A stretch of DNA of 64,000 nt from Candidula unifasciata (Eukaryota > Mollusca > Gastropoda > Stylommatophora > Geomitridae). Location of the stretch: positions 402,893 to 466,892 of the forward strand of contig CAJHNH020003113.1 of assembly GCA_905116865.2 (NCBI GenBank). The letters are read 5' to 3'. Positions within the stretch are counted from its first letter, which is position 1. Every line of letters starts with the position of its first letter. Position numbers and translations under genes: made by a program. The notes beneath the pieces were generated by a model. That model searched no databases. It was given only the letters and a program-made list of their open reading frames with translations, and was not told the origin of the DNA. This document shows positions 1 to 34,129 of this stretch, piece after piece.

Positions 1-1410
1 GGCATGGATCTTTGATTATCCGATGGAAAGGAGGAACCTCCGGGACAAAGGGACATTACCGAGCGACTGCTTGGAATACCCGCTCAATACCAAGGATCAA
101 TGACAGTATTGAATTATCCTGGATGAAAGGGACATGGGATATCTGCAGACGAGTGCAGGAATTCCCACTGCCATAAAGAATACTGGAAAACAGAAAATCT
201 TATGGGCAGTTATGCTAAGGAGGACTTGAAATTCTTGGAAGCCACAGAAGCGTGCTGATGTGCGGTCAGGTGACCGAACTTAAGGGAGAGGGCTCTGTGA
301 CAATACGCTCGGTGACTTCAGAAGGTCTTTCCTTAACCTACTTTTATTTCTTTGTATTTTGAAAGTATACAGGAAAATAGGATTTGGATACATTCTTTAT
401 TTGTAAGTAGGCGAAATGAACAAGCATTTAATTCTCCTGGGATGTTGGCGATATCACACACTAAAACTTTTTCCCAGACGTTAAATGTTAAGGTACAGAG
501 ATAAGACTGACCAAGCAGACTTACTGACTGGAGATTTGCACACCATCTGTTGGTGTCAGAAATTTTATCTCCTAGCCAGAACTTTTAGGAGCAGCTAACT
601 CCGGCTAATTGTGTTTAATTCCCCCTGAGGTTACCTAAACTGGAGTGCCGGTCCGACGGTCACTATTGACACAGTGAGCGGAAAGTGTTGGCAGAAGAAT
701 TGACAAAGTCGGATTTTATTGTGATGACGCGGTGAAGTAGGCCAGAGGTGTGACTTGTCCTATTTGCTCTGTCAGATGAATTGACCAGGAGATTCTAGCG
801 TGGGAATTCAAACAATTGTTGTACAGTCACTGACTGACAGTGAATATACACCCACAAGGGAGGAGCTGTGATATCCCTTAATGAGAATGATTTTAGGCGT
901 AATGTAGGAGGAGCTTGATAAAAGTTATAAAGGGGTGAACTATAGGTCTGGTAAATGAGATCCTGTCGAGCACATGCCATCTGTTGGGCTTAACCTAAGC
1001 TTGAGACAGAACTTTTGGCATCGTGGTTTCATTTTTCCAGTTCCCACATTGGGCAGGGACTAGTAGGCATCCATTATTTGCCGACCGTCGAGTGTAACGA
1101 CCTGCAGAAAGCAGTGAGGACGACAAACTGGAAAAGATAGGCAGGGTCTCAAGCCGAGAACTGTCCTGATGAGCTAAGTTATGTACAACTTTAATGTCAT
1201 CTATAACATCATCCCAACTCTACTAGCCTAAACAAGTTCATTTTATTTTAGTCAGATTTATTAAATAAATCTTTTTGATGTTTAAACATAGTTGAGTAAA
1301 TTGTGTACTTAGGTTCAAGTGTCTTTGTGCATATTAGTTTACTTCAGCTAACAAATATTTAAATCACTTGATGGGGGCTTTTAAGTAATGCCAGGAGAGG
1401 AGACCAGTCG
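1..1410. other. Unassigned DNA, no gene recognised
   Basis: No exon, transposon domain or tandem array could be supported here. Forward frames 1 and 2 have short open stretches near the left edge but no motif I know. The word TTTTGGCATCGTGG near 1012 loosely recalls the primer-binding region after an LTR, but no matching LTR pair is visible. It may be an edge of an old mobile element. Confidence 0.3.
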
Positions 1411-1599
1411 CAGGGGTTAACTGAGCACCTGGATTATATCACAGTGGGTGTATCCAGATATCTATCTATCCCTTCTCCTTCTCCTGTGGATACAAGTACA
1501 GCAACTTTCATTTCATGGAACGAGCCACTCGCTGTTTTCTTGGCTATCCAGCACTGTCTAGGATCAACATAGCTTAGATAATAGTCCAGTTTCTCACGT

Positions 1600-1660
1600 G
1601 GGTGGGCATTGTTAAGGATCAAACCCACACCCTCACTATATCAGTGTATTTACCCACGTG
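1600..1660 (-). repeat. tRNA-like SINE head fragment
   Basis: Read on the minus strand, the segment carries a B-box-like word (GGGTTTGATCC) preceded by TATAGTGAGGG. A similar arrangement lies near 61640-61700. It is short and its limits are unclear, so this is a weak call. Confidence 0.25.
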
Positions 1661-1674
1661 GGCGCGCGACACCC

Positions 1675-1790
1675 CAGTTAGTCGACTATTAGGACATGCT
1701 TGTGGGAGGCAGTGTATCTATTCTTGCCCCCCCCCCCCTTATAATGGGCCCCCGCAACTTACACCGGGACTATTATCTTTTCAAAATCAT
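1675..1790 (+). repeat. Dispersed repeat DR1, 3' part
   Basis: The segment shares GTCGACT, a CTTGTGGGAGGCAGTG block and TCTATTCTTG followed by a C-run with the copy at 58970-59235, in the same order. DR1 is an uncharacterised interspersed family with about ten copies in this window. No coding capacity is visible. Confidence 0.55.
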
Positions 1791-1884
1791 GGATAGAAAC
1801 CAGACCGCCCCCTTTAGCTTGTTTCATCAACGTTCGTCTTAGGGTATCTCTTTGTACGTCCTCGTTTCCGCAGTCGATTTATTT

Positions 1885-2460
1885 CCTTGTTTAAAGTGTC
1901 TAGTGATTCTCCGTCCATTTTTTCCTCATAAGCCTAGTACAAACAACACGCAGATTCTATGGTCACACGCGGAATATTTTCACATTTCCGATTTATCCAA
2001 AACCAAAAACTGTTTTCAGTACTTTTCTTCAAAGTAAAATACTCAAAATTTAAAAAAAATAAATAAATGGTGGTCCAAAGGACGTTATGTTGAGAAGCTC
2101 GCTCTCCTACGATATACGCCTGGCCAAATCAGAAGGAGCTAAAACCAAGGAGGAAACATCAGAAATGGAAGGGCATGAAGAACACATTTGACAACAGGAC
2201 AGGGAATGAGCGGTCTGTTATGGAGGAAAGAAGCATTAAGCCCAGAGACGGCGCAAATACCTGAACTTTAGCCACGAAAGTGACGCAAATAAACAAGACC
2301 ACAAATGTAGCCGGAAACTGTTGGCAGCTTCAGTTAGCTAGCAGCAGGTTGAACGTGGTTGAGTTTTTGTGATTTTTTTTCTTAAAATGAATTGGAATCA
2401 ACGTGTCTAGTAATTCTCGGTCCGTTTCTCCTCATGATATGCCCAGTACAAAAAACACGC
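1885..2460 (-). repeat. Short RTE LINE scraps in otherwise empty DNA
   Basis: Two stretches of about 55 bases (near 1893 and 2403) share GTGTCTAGTRATTCTC and the following TCC...CTCAT pattern with the RTE relics near 56310 and 63400. They correspond to the ITKQAL-coding part of an RTE ORF read in reverse. Nothing else is recognisable between them. Confidence 0.35.
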
Positions 2461-2639
2461 AGAAACCTATTCCGAGGGACATGGGAGCTACAACACCAAG
2501 AAACGCACAATGAAATCAGATCATGAAAAGGAGCCACAATTATAACCAATAATATCTAGGAGAGGCTAGCTACTAGGTAGCAGTTTAACTTGGTCAATTC
2601 AGTTTGATGATGGTCATCTTATTTTCCATATAACTCTTC

Positions 2640-2985
2640 GCCTTCTTCTTTCGTTCGCCTGAAATCAGTTGTCTACATCATCAATTTTGTCTCGTATAGA
2701 TGTCACTGTTAATTTTTAGATTCTTCAGTGGTCCAAAGAGTTTACGTTCCACTGTTGTTCTTTCTGGCCAAAAGGTTTGCCATTTAATGCGTCATATTCT
2801 GTGTAGTCCTGGAGTACATATTCTACTGTCTGGGGCAACTTTCCACAGGTGGACATGGCTGAAACGCCTATCTTAAATTTCGCATACATGTGGTTGCATA
2901 ATCTGTTGTGGTCTTTCTGAGGCGAAGGATAATGATCTTTTTTGATCTGTCCATAATAAAGCAGTCGTCTTATGCCGGGCTTGGT
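2640..2985 (-). mobile_element. 3' fragment of an RNase H-type LINE
   Basis: Minus-strand translation gives HNRLCNHMYAKFKIG, then a STCGK...TVEYVLQ segment and, out of frame, the terminal ISGERKK-like end. This is the C-terminal zinc-knuckle-like region that follows the RNase H domain in I/Nimbus-like LINEs, where the family pattern is CxCG...EHVLQxC. The same segment occurs on the plus strand at 49436-49751. The copy is 5' truncated and frameshifted, so it is a dead relic. Confidence 0.6.
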
Positions 2986-3160
2986 GGTTTTCTGATATAA
3001 CTGTTGATACCAGAGGCTATCCAGATATTGTTCTAACTGTTGATACCAGTGGCTATCCAGATATTGTTCTAACTGTTGATACCAGTGGCTATCCAGATAT
3101 TGTTCTAATTTCTTCATTGTTCTGAAATTATTGTATGCCAGGTAAACAAAAAACACTCTT
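2985..3160 (-). repeat. RTE LINE scrap with a 42-bp unit repeated three times
   Basis: A 42-bp unit (key word ACTGTTGATACCAG) occurs about three times. On the minus strand it codes for EQYLDSHWYQQL, which aligns with the QYLDN...YQQL part of the RTE relic near 56390. It is a small tandem amplification inside LINE coding sequence; 42 is a multiple of three, so the frame survives. Confidence 0.5.
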
Positions 3161-3503
3161 CTGATTTGTTTTCTGGCACGTAATGAGGGATGGCAGACAA
3201 CTTTGTGGTGGTGTATTGAAATGTTAGGTGCTAGGATTTAGGCAAATTACTATGTAATCAGACCTTTATTCAGTTCATCACAGCACAAATGGTCTGTCTG
3301 GGGTCATACCTGGGCTAGTCAAATGTTTCCCCTAGATGTTTTAGACATATTTTGTCACCGTCGATTGGGCTTTGAGTCATCTAAGGAGGCCGCTGGATGT
3401 GAGTTATCGAAGGAGATGATTTGATAAGAGTCTCTTTGTTGACAAATATGCGTTGTGTTATTCACAGACATGTCTACTTTGGGTGCACAGTCAGTGTTTG
3501 AAA

Positions 3504-3957
3504 TCTACTAACCTATATCCTCAGATCTCAGTGAAACTGTCTACTGACCTGCACTATCTTCTCTCGGAAACTGTCTACTGACCTACACTTTCTTCTCTCT
3601 GAAACTGTCTACTGACCTGCACTATCTTCTCTCTGAAACTGTCTACTGACCTGCACTATCTTCTCTCTGAAACTGTCTACTGACCTACACTATCTTCTCT
3701 CTGAAACTGTCTACTGACCTACACTATCTTCTCTCTGAAACTGTCTACTGACCTACACTATCTCCTCTCTGAAACTGTCCACTGACCTACACTATCTTCT
3801 CTCTGAAACTGTCTACTGACCTACACTATCTTCTCTCTGAAACTGTCTACTGACCTACACTATCTTCTCTCGAAATCTGTCTATTGACCTGCACTGTCTT
3901 CTCTCTGAAACTGTCTACTGACCTACACTATCTTCTCTCTGTAAAATGTCTACTAAC
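3504..3957. repeat. 34-bp minisatellite ending at a 3' splice site
   Basis: About 12 copies of a 34-bp unit (key words CTGTCTACTGACCT and ACTATCTTCTCTCTG). The outermost copies on both sides read TACTAAC where the inner ones read TACTGAC. The last copy runs directly into the polypyrimidine tract and AG of the exon that starts at 3983. The unit therefore looks like an amplified branch-point plus pyrimidine-tract module. Confidence 0.9.
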
Positions 3958-3982
3958 GTATATCCTGTTTTCTCCCTGACAG
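3951..3982 (+). promoter_or_regulatory. Branch point, pyrimidine tract and 3' splice site
   Basis: TACTAAC, a perfect branch-point consensus, sits 26 bases before the acceptor AG and is followed by a TCCTGTTTTCTCCCTGACAG tract. The spacing is normal for a metazoan 3' splice site. The site is homologous to each unit of the minisatellite just upstream. Confidence 0.7.
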
Positions 3983-27247
<23,265 letters not shown>

Positions 27248-27574
27248 TTCATGAGAAATGTGTCTTCTCTTGAGTACCATTTGTTAACTATACAAATCTG
27301 ATCAGCTGATCTGTTTGTTGGGACTTCAGAAACCTGGTGATAGCTGAAATATGACTACAGTCAATACGTTCGTTACACAGCATAATTTATATGTTCTGAA
27401 ATTATGAGCATTGTACAGATTATGTTTATAGGTCATGGCTTTCTCTCAAGTCTGTGATGTGTGAATTGTTGGGATTGAGTTCCAGTTGGTGATTTCACAG
27501 TTTCAGTGGGAAAATGTTTTACACATTAGAATGATGATCTCCACTCTCTAAAGGTTGCATTTCTTCTGTCAGTG
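27248..27574 (+). other. Likely proximal 3' UTR
   Basis: Follows the stop codon directly, has no splice or repeat signal, and precedes the 45-bp array. No AATAAA was found here. Confidence 0.5.
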
Positions 27575-27671
27575 GGAGGAGATCCTAGTTTTTCAATTTG
27601 ACCTGATGAATGAGGAGTAGGAGGAGATCCTAGTTTTTCAATTTGTCCTGATCCCTCTCATGCTTAGTGTT

Positions 27672-27845
27672 CACTGTGACAGAAAGTTCTAGTTGTGCGT
27701 CCACTTCTGGGCTTTTTCTTGTTTCAGAACTTGCATATTGTGTGCTGCAACACTTTACAAATCTAGCTTTTTATTTTTTTGTAAGCAGACTTCTGGCTCA
27801 TCACGTCTCAGGCCGAAGCACTCTGGCTGGGAATTAGTTTGACCT
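27672..27845 (+). repeat. Dispersed repeat DR1 copy
   Basis: ACAGAAAGTTCTAGTTGTGC, CACTTCTGGGCTTT and the ATTGTGTGCTGCAAC region match DR1. It lies inside the 45-bp array. Confidence 0.6.
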
Positions 27846-28429
27846 GATAAATGAGTTTAGAAACAGGAGATCCTAGTTTTTATATGTGCTGTGATGAATG
27901 GGACAGTAGGAGGAGATCCTGGTTTTTATATGTGCTATGATAAATGGGACAGTAGGAGAATATCCTGGTTTTTATATGTGCTATGATAAATGGGACAGTA
28001 GGAGATCCTGGTTTTTATATGTGCTCTGATAAATGGGACAGTAGGAGGGGATACTAGTTTTTATATGTGCTCTGATAAATGGGGCAGTAGGAGGAGATCC
28101 TAGTTTTTATATGTGCTCTGATAAATGGGACAGTAGGAGGGTATCCTAGTTTTTATATGTGCTTTGATAAATGGGACAGTAGGAGGGGATCCTAGTTTTT
28201 ATATGTGCTCTGATAAATGGGACAGTAGGAGGAGATCCTAGTTTTTATATGTGCTTTGATAAATGGGACAGTAGGAGGGGATCCTAGTTTTTATATGTGC
28301 TCTGATAAATGGGACAGTAGGAGGGGATCCTAGTTTTTATAATTGTCCTGACAAATGGTACAGTGGAGGAGATCTTAGTGTTTATGTTTAATCTGATGAA
28401 AAAAGTAGGAAGATATTCTACTTTTTATA

Positions 28430-28740
28430 AAGGTAAAGGTAAAAGGTAAAGTTGGTAGATGTGAACCAGCGTCATTGCACACGGTTATAAACCATAAGTG
28501 CTCTGCCACCCGTACGGATAGCTGATAAGAATTGTCCGCCTGTGTCGCCGTTCGCATGTAACTCTGTAGCTAGGGCAACGTTCCTCCATTTACCCCAGAG
28601 TGTTACTCTACTACCCATTTCCTAGAGGCTGGGTGAACCACGGGAGCTGCCCGATTTCGAACACCGACTGTGGGCTGCAGTAAGTCGCAGCTGGATTTGA
28701 AAGCGAGCTTTTTATCGATTGCGCTAACGCAGCCCTCATC
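28430..28740 (-). mobile_element. SINE family A, reverse, with perfect target duplication
   Basis: The reverse complement carries GTTAGCGCAATCGAT (A box region), a TGTTCGAAATC B box, CACCCAGCCTCTAGGAAATG, GGGGTAAATGGAGGAACG and a pyrimidine (ACCTTT)n tail. CTACTTTTTATA flanks it on both sides (28418-28429 and 28741-28752), a perfect 12-bp duplication cut from an array unit. Confidence 0.92.
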
Positions 28741-29271
28741 CTACTTTTTATATTTGCTTTGATGAATAAGAAAATAGGAGGAGATTCTACTTTAATGTTT
28801 GTCCTGATAAATGAGACATGAGGACGAGTTCTTATATTTTCTCTGATAAATGAGATAGCTAGAGATCATAGTTTTTATTTCTGCTCTGATGAACGAGCCA
28901 AAAGGAGGAGATCCTAGTTTTTATATTTCCCCTGATAAATGACAGTAGGAAGAGATACTGGTGTTGATATGTCTCCTTATGGATGAGAAGACTTGAAACA
29001 GCATAAGAATTGTAATCCAGTCAGTAACAGTACTAAACTTTTTTGTGTTCATTTCTGCAAGTCTCTTAGATATTTTTACTTGTAATTAATTTACTTCTGC
29101 ATTGTTCTCCTGTTGTCTGTTTATTAGAAGTTTTTACATTCTGTTTGCTTGTCATTGGGAAAGTGACTTTTAGACAGATAGTAACAGTGTTTTATAAAAT
29201 TGTTGTGTGCAAAAGGAAGAAAATGTGAGGGCATATAAATACTATGATAGACCTTAGGATATATCTGCTGG

Positions 29272-29294
29272 ATTAAAGTATTTGTTAAATTAAA
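29272..29294 (+). terminator. Candidate polyadenylation signals
   Basis: Two ATTAAA hexamers (29272 and 29289) precede T-rich sequence about 100 bases later. They are the first common signal variants I noticed after the stop codon. No transcript evidence is available. Confidence 0.25.
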
Positions 29295-29394
29295 GAAAAA
29301 CAAGTTACAAATTCATTTATTATATATATCTTTCCAAATAAGGTCCTGCGTCAGTCGCTGAAATATGTCAGAAAATTAACTCTCAAGAATTTTT

Positions 29395-31895
29395 TTTTTG
29401 GTCTCATGCCTGTGACAGAAGTTTGAGAAACTCTCATACATATGTCAGAAGATTTGAGAACCTGTCATGCATATGTCAGAAGATTTGAGAATCTCTCACG
29501 CATATGTCAGAAGATTTGAGAACCTTTCAGATGGCAGAAGATTTGAGAACCTGTCATGCATATGTCAGAAGATTTGAGAACCTTTCAGATGGCAGAAGAT
29601 TTGAGAACCTGTCATGCATATGTCAGAAGATTTGAGAACCTCTCATGCATATGTCAAAAGATTTGAGAACCTCTCATGCATATGTCAGAAGATTTGAGAA
29701 CCTCTCATGCATATGTCAGAAGATTTGAGAACCTTTCAGATGGCAGAAGATTTGAGAACCTGTCATGCATATGTCAGAAGATTTGAGAACCTGTCATGCA
29801 TATGTCAGAAGATTTGAGAACCTCTCATGCATATGTCAGAAGATTTGAGAACCTCTCATGCATATGTCAGAAGATTTGAGAACCTCTCATGCATATGTCA
29901 GAAGATTTGAGAACCTCTCATGCATATGTCAGAAGATTTGAGAACCTCTCATGCATATGTCAGAAGATTTGAGAACCTTTCTGATGGCAGAAGATTTGAG
30001 AAACTTTTGTGCATATGTCAGAACTTTTAAGAATCTATCATGCATATGGCAGAAGATTTGAAAACCTCTTAAATGGTTGAAGTTTTGAGAACCTCTCACA
30101 TGGCAGAAGATTTGAGAACCTTTCTGATGGCAGAAGATTTGAGAATCTCTCATACATATGTCAGAAGATTTGAGAAACTCTCATACATATGTCAGAAGAT
30201 TTGAGAACCTGTCATGCATATGTCAGAAGATTTGAGAATCTCTCATGCATATGGCAGAAGATTTGAGAATCTCTCATACATATGTCAGAAGATTTGAGAA
30301 CCTTTCTGATGGCAGAAGATTTGAAAAACTTTTGTGCATATGTCAGAACTTTTAAGAATCTATCATGCATATGGCAGAAGATTTGAAAACCTCTTAAATG
30401 GCTGAAGTTTTGAGAACCTCTCACATGGTAGAAGATTTGAAAACCTCTCACAAGGCAGAAGATTTGAGAACCTCTCACAAGGCAGAAGATTTGAGAACCT
30501 CTCACAAGGCAGAAGATTTGAGAACCTCTCACAAGGCAGAAGATTTGAGAACCTCTCACAAGGCAGAAGATTTGAAAACCTCTCACAAGGCAGAAGTTTT
30601 GAGAACCTCCCATGCATATGTCAGAAAAGATTTGAGAACCTCCCATGCATATGTCAGAAGTTTTGAGAACCTCCCATGCATATGTCAGAAAAGATTTGAG
30701 AATCTCCCATGCATATGTCAGAAGATTTGAGAACCTCCCATGCATATGTCAGAAGATTTGAGAACCTCTCATGCCAATGACAGAAAATTTTAAAACCTCT
30801 CATGCATATAGCAAAAGATTTGAGAACCTGTCATGCGTATGGCAGAAGATTTCAGAACCTCTCATGTGTATGACAGAAGATTTGAGAACCTCTCATGTGT
30901 ATGACAGAAGATTTGAGAACCTCTCATGTGTATGACAGAAGATTTGAGAACCTAACATGTGTATGACAGAAGATTTCAGAACCTCTCATGTGTATGACAG
31001 AAGATTTCAGAACCTCTCATGTGTATGACAGAAGATTTGAGAACCTCTCACATGGACAGAAGATTTGAGAACCTCTCATGCATATAGCATAAGATTTGAG
31101 AACCTCTCACATGGACAGAAGATTTGAAAACCTCTCACATGGACAGAAGATTTGAAAATCTCTCACATGGACAAAAGATTTGAGAACCTCTCACATGGAC
31201 AGAAGATTTGAGAACCTCTCATGCATATAGCATAAGATTTGAGAACCTCTCACATGGACAGAAGATTTGAGAACCTCTCACATGGACAGAAGATTTGAAA
31301 ACCTCTCACATGGACAGAAGATTTGAAAATCTCTCACATGGACAAAAGATTTGAGAACCTCTCACATGGACAGAAGATTTGAGAACCTCTCATGCATAGA
31401 GCATAAGATTTGAGAACCTCTCACATGGACAGAAGATTTGAGAACCTCTCACATGGACAGAAGATTTGAAAACCTCTCACATGGACAGAAGATTTGAAAA
31501 CCTCTCACATGGACAGAAGATTTGAGAACCTCTCACATGGACAGAAGATTTGAAAACCTCTCACATGCACAGAAGATTTGAAAACCTCTCATGTACGTGG
31601 CACAAGATTTGAGAACCTCTCATGTACGTGGCACAAGATTTGAGAACCTCTCATGTACGTGGCACAAGATTTGAGAACCTCTCATGTACGTGGCACAAGA
31701 TTTGAGAACCTCTATTGTACGTGGCACAAGATTTGAGAACCTCTCATGTACGTGGCACAAGATTTGAGAACCTCTCATGTACGTGGCACAAGATTTGAGA
31801 ACCTCTCATGTACGTGGCACAAGATTTGAGAACCTCTCATGTACGTGGCACAAGATTTGAGAACCTCTCATGTACGTGGCACAAGATTTGGGAGC
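29395..31895. repeat. 2.5-kb variable minisatellite
   Basis: A conserved core, AGAAGATTTGAGAACCTCTC, is joined to changing spacers in blocks: CATGCATATGTC (29400-30050), ACAAGGC (about 30430-30600), CATGTGTATGAC (about 30850-31030), ACATGGAC (about 31040-31580) and ATGTACGTGGCAC (about 31590-31890). There are roughly 85 copies and periods run from about 24 to 32. Block structure points to successive local expansions of variant units. Confidence 0.93.
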
Positions 31896-32124
31896 TATTA
31901 TGCACTTGCCTGATAGTGTGATTCTGTTTTTTTTTTTTTACAATCTTGCATATCTGTTGACAGGTTTGATAATCTTACATGACATATAATGAAATCTGAC
32001 ACATAGATAGTGAAAGATTCACAACTGTTGATGACCTGGTGTCCATATATCCAGCGTCTCATGTATATTCCTTTTCTTGCCTTAGGCGCATCAGGCATAT
32101 GAGAAAAGCATCCAATATTTTTAC

Positions 32125-32290
32125 AGGCCACTTGGCACTAGGTGGATAATGTGGTCAGCATTACGCCAGCTGTCTTTACTTCCCCAGGACAGCCATCCTG
32201 GTAATCATTTTAGGCTGGGTCGACCTAGGAGACCCCATACCATGATAAAAATCCATGCAGCCAGCAGTCGGTTTTGATCGCGGTACGTTG
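32125..32290 (-). mobile_element. SINE family D, reverse
   Basis: The reverse complement reads CTAGGTCGACCCAGCC, GGAAGTAAAGACAGCTGGCG and TAATGCTGACCACATTATCC, the family D body in order. A tRNA-like word (GATCAAAACC) lies at the head side. Confidence 0.65.
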
Positions 32291-32337
32291 GAATTACGAG
32301 TTGGACTCACAACTCATAAGCCATGGACACTGCTCTC

Positions 32338-32402
32338 GTGCATATGTCAGAAGATTTGAGAACCTCTCATGTGTCAGAAGATTTGAGAACCTCTCATGCC
32401 TA
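32338..32402. repeat. Detached copies of the 29-32 kb minisatellite
   Basis: Two core units (AGAAGATTTGAGAACCTCTC) sit about 440 bases beyond the end of the main array, separated by unrelated sequence and a SINE. Confidence 0.85.
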
Positions 32403-33185
32403 TGGACGCTAGGCATGGCCACTGTTTTGAGCCGCAGCAAATTTTTTGCTTTCGCCAGATGGTGGCTGTTTCATTTTTGCTCCATTTTTAGACTGAAAGG
32501 ATATAGTTTTGTCACCCAGCTTCTGAGTTGGGTGCATGGCATGACACTGTGAGCTGCAGAAATCATTTTGAATGTTTTTCAACTTGACCAACGTGGTAGT
32601 GTGAATTGTAGATTCAGAAAGTGGTGTAATGCCTGTTGTCGCAATATTAGTGGTGCCATTATGTGATTAAAATTGATCACGTGTGCAACTGTTGATCTGT
32701 TGGTGACTTCTGCTATCGTCGATGATGAACTGCATTTCTAATGTCGGACTGTTTGTGTTAGCACTTTGGATGGCTACCGTATGCTTTTTATGCGTGTGTA
32801 TGCTAGATATGCTGAGATAACAGTCTGTCAATCTTTCCACAAGGGACTGCGATATACATTCTGTGTGTTTTTCGTTGGCACAGGAGCAGAGCAACTATGG
32901 GGTGACCTGTTTGCTATCAAGCTGAAACTAAGATTACCAAATATGTGAGATACCATCTCTTTATATGTCAAAAGTGGACACACAAATCACATGCAGATTG
33001 TGAATGAAGAACAAATAAAAGCAGATATGAAAAAAATAAACAGTTTTACTGCTCCTGCATGTGCCTCTGAAATGATGGTTGGCAAGTTGTATCGTGGTTT
33101 ACAGCTACCCTGCAATAACTACGACTTTCGGCCCAACACATCAGATTTAAGTAAAACTCTATAATTAGTAGCCTTTATGACTTGC
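32403..33185. other. No gene recognised
   Basis: No element, exon or array could be supported. Confidence 0.35.
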
Positions 33186-33187
33186 TT

Positions 33188-33526
33188 TTCTCAGAATATC
33201 TTGGACAAAGAAGATGAGAAATACTGACATCTTAAAAGATCTGAACATCAAGGAAGATTGGCTAATAAACAGCATCCTTTCTCCAAAGCTGAAACATTTT
33301 GGTCATATCAAGCGCCACGACTGATTGGACAAAATTATAGCAGAAGGCATGGTACCAGGAAGGAGGGGCAGGGGCTGACCGACACGAAGATGGGCACAGG
33401 ATATAAGTGACTCCTTGAGTTTGAAAGTAAATGAGGTGGGAGAACTGGCAAGAGACTGAGTTTCTTTCAGGCAGACCGTGATGAGAGCGACTTTCTGCAA
33501 AGGACCTGCTACATGATGATGATGTT
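33188..33526 (+). mobile_element. RTE LINE 3' end, truncated
   Basis: Encodes SEYLGQRR-like, TDILKDLNIKEDWLINSILS, KLKHFGHIKRH and then stops. It is closely related to 13190-13520, including GGGCACAGGATATAAG and the (ATG)n tail. Same family, separate 5'-truncated insertion. Confidence 0.8.
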
Positions 33527-33594
33527 AAGGGTCATTTGTCTGCTCTGTTTTTGTCCTCCTCCAAAATGGTCCACAGAAACCACATAAATTAATT

Positions 33595-33815
33595 AAATGA
33601 GAGATATTGTAGTTTATTCCTTCAAAGTTGGAGTACATCTGCCCAGGAGTCAAGGAACCAACAATCTGCATACAAATGAGTCAGATATGAATACAAGATG
33701 TGCACGCAAACCTCAGTTTCTGGAACAAGACTCAAGTCCAGAAGTCGACGAACAACCAAAACTGTCTGCCAGAATCTAAAGTCAGTGAGCGTGAACAGGA
33801 AGAAGACAAACACTG
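33595..33815 (-). repeat. Dispersed repeat DR1, reverse
   Basis: GAGTACATCTGCCCAGGAGT, CTGGAACAAGACTCAAGTCC, AGAAGTCGACGAACAACC and CTGCCAGAATCTAAAGTCAG mirror the plus-strand copy at 58970. Confidence 0.65.
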
Positions 33816-33954
33816 TTCTTTCAACTACACAGTGTCATAAATACATACATTTATGTGTCTACATATGTACCTTTATCGAATGAGTGATGTTGCTTTATTC
33901 CTTGCTAGGTTTACAGAAAGCAGACAAGTTTTTGTGTTGTTGTTTTTTCGTAGA

Positions 33955-34120
33955 GGAACAGCTGGCCAAACAGTCAGAATGCTGGGCTTTAATGCAGGAG
34001 ACCCAGGTTCAAATCATTAGTGCAGCCTCTGTTGCCTGACAGGCTGAGGCACCATGCCTGAGGGATGTATGCCATTGAGAAAGGTCCCATGCAGCAGCTC
34101 CCATATTGCTATGTTGATGT
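33955..34120 (+). mobile_element. tRNA-derived SINE fragment
   Basis: TGGCCAAACAGTCAG (A-box-like) and CCCAGGTTCAAATCATTAG (B box) lie 46 bases apart. A TGCCTGAGGGATGTATGCC body follows. Confidence 0.5.
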
Positions 34121-34129
34121 CAGAAGAGT

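Larger units (their letters stand above)
27575..28960. repeat. 45-bp minisatellite after the stop, split by insertions
   Basis: Key words ATCCTAGTTTTTATATGTGC and GATAAATGGGACAGTAGGAG. The main block is 27880-28380. Degenerate copies start at 27585 and continue after the SINE to about 28960. A DR1 copy splits the left end and a SINE splits the right part. Confidence 0.88.

Noticed and set aside
1005..1040. LTR retrotransposon primer-binding site
   Set aside because: Only a weak TGGCATCGTGG resemblance; no paired LTRs or gag-pol domains were seen.
29395..31895. CRISPR array
   Set aside because: This is animal DNA; spacers are repeated blocks rather than unique sequences and no Cas genes are present. 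The same applies to the other arrays.
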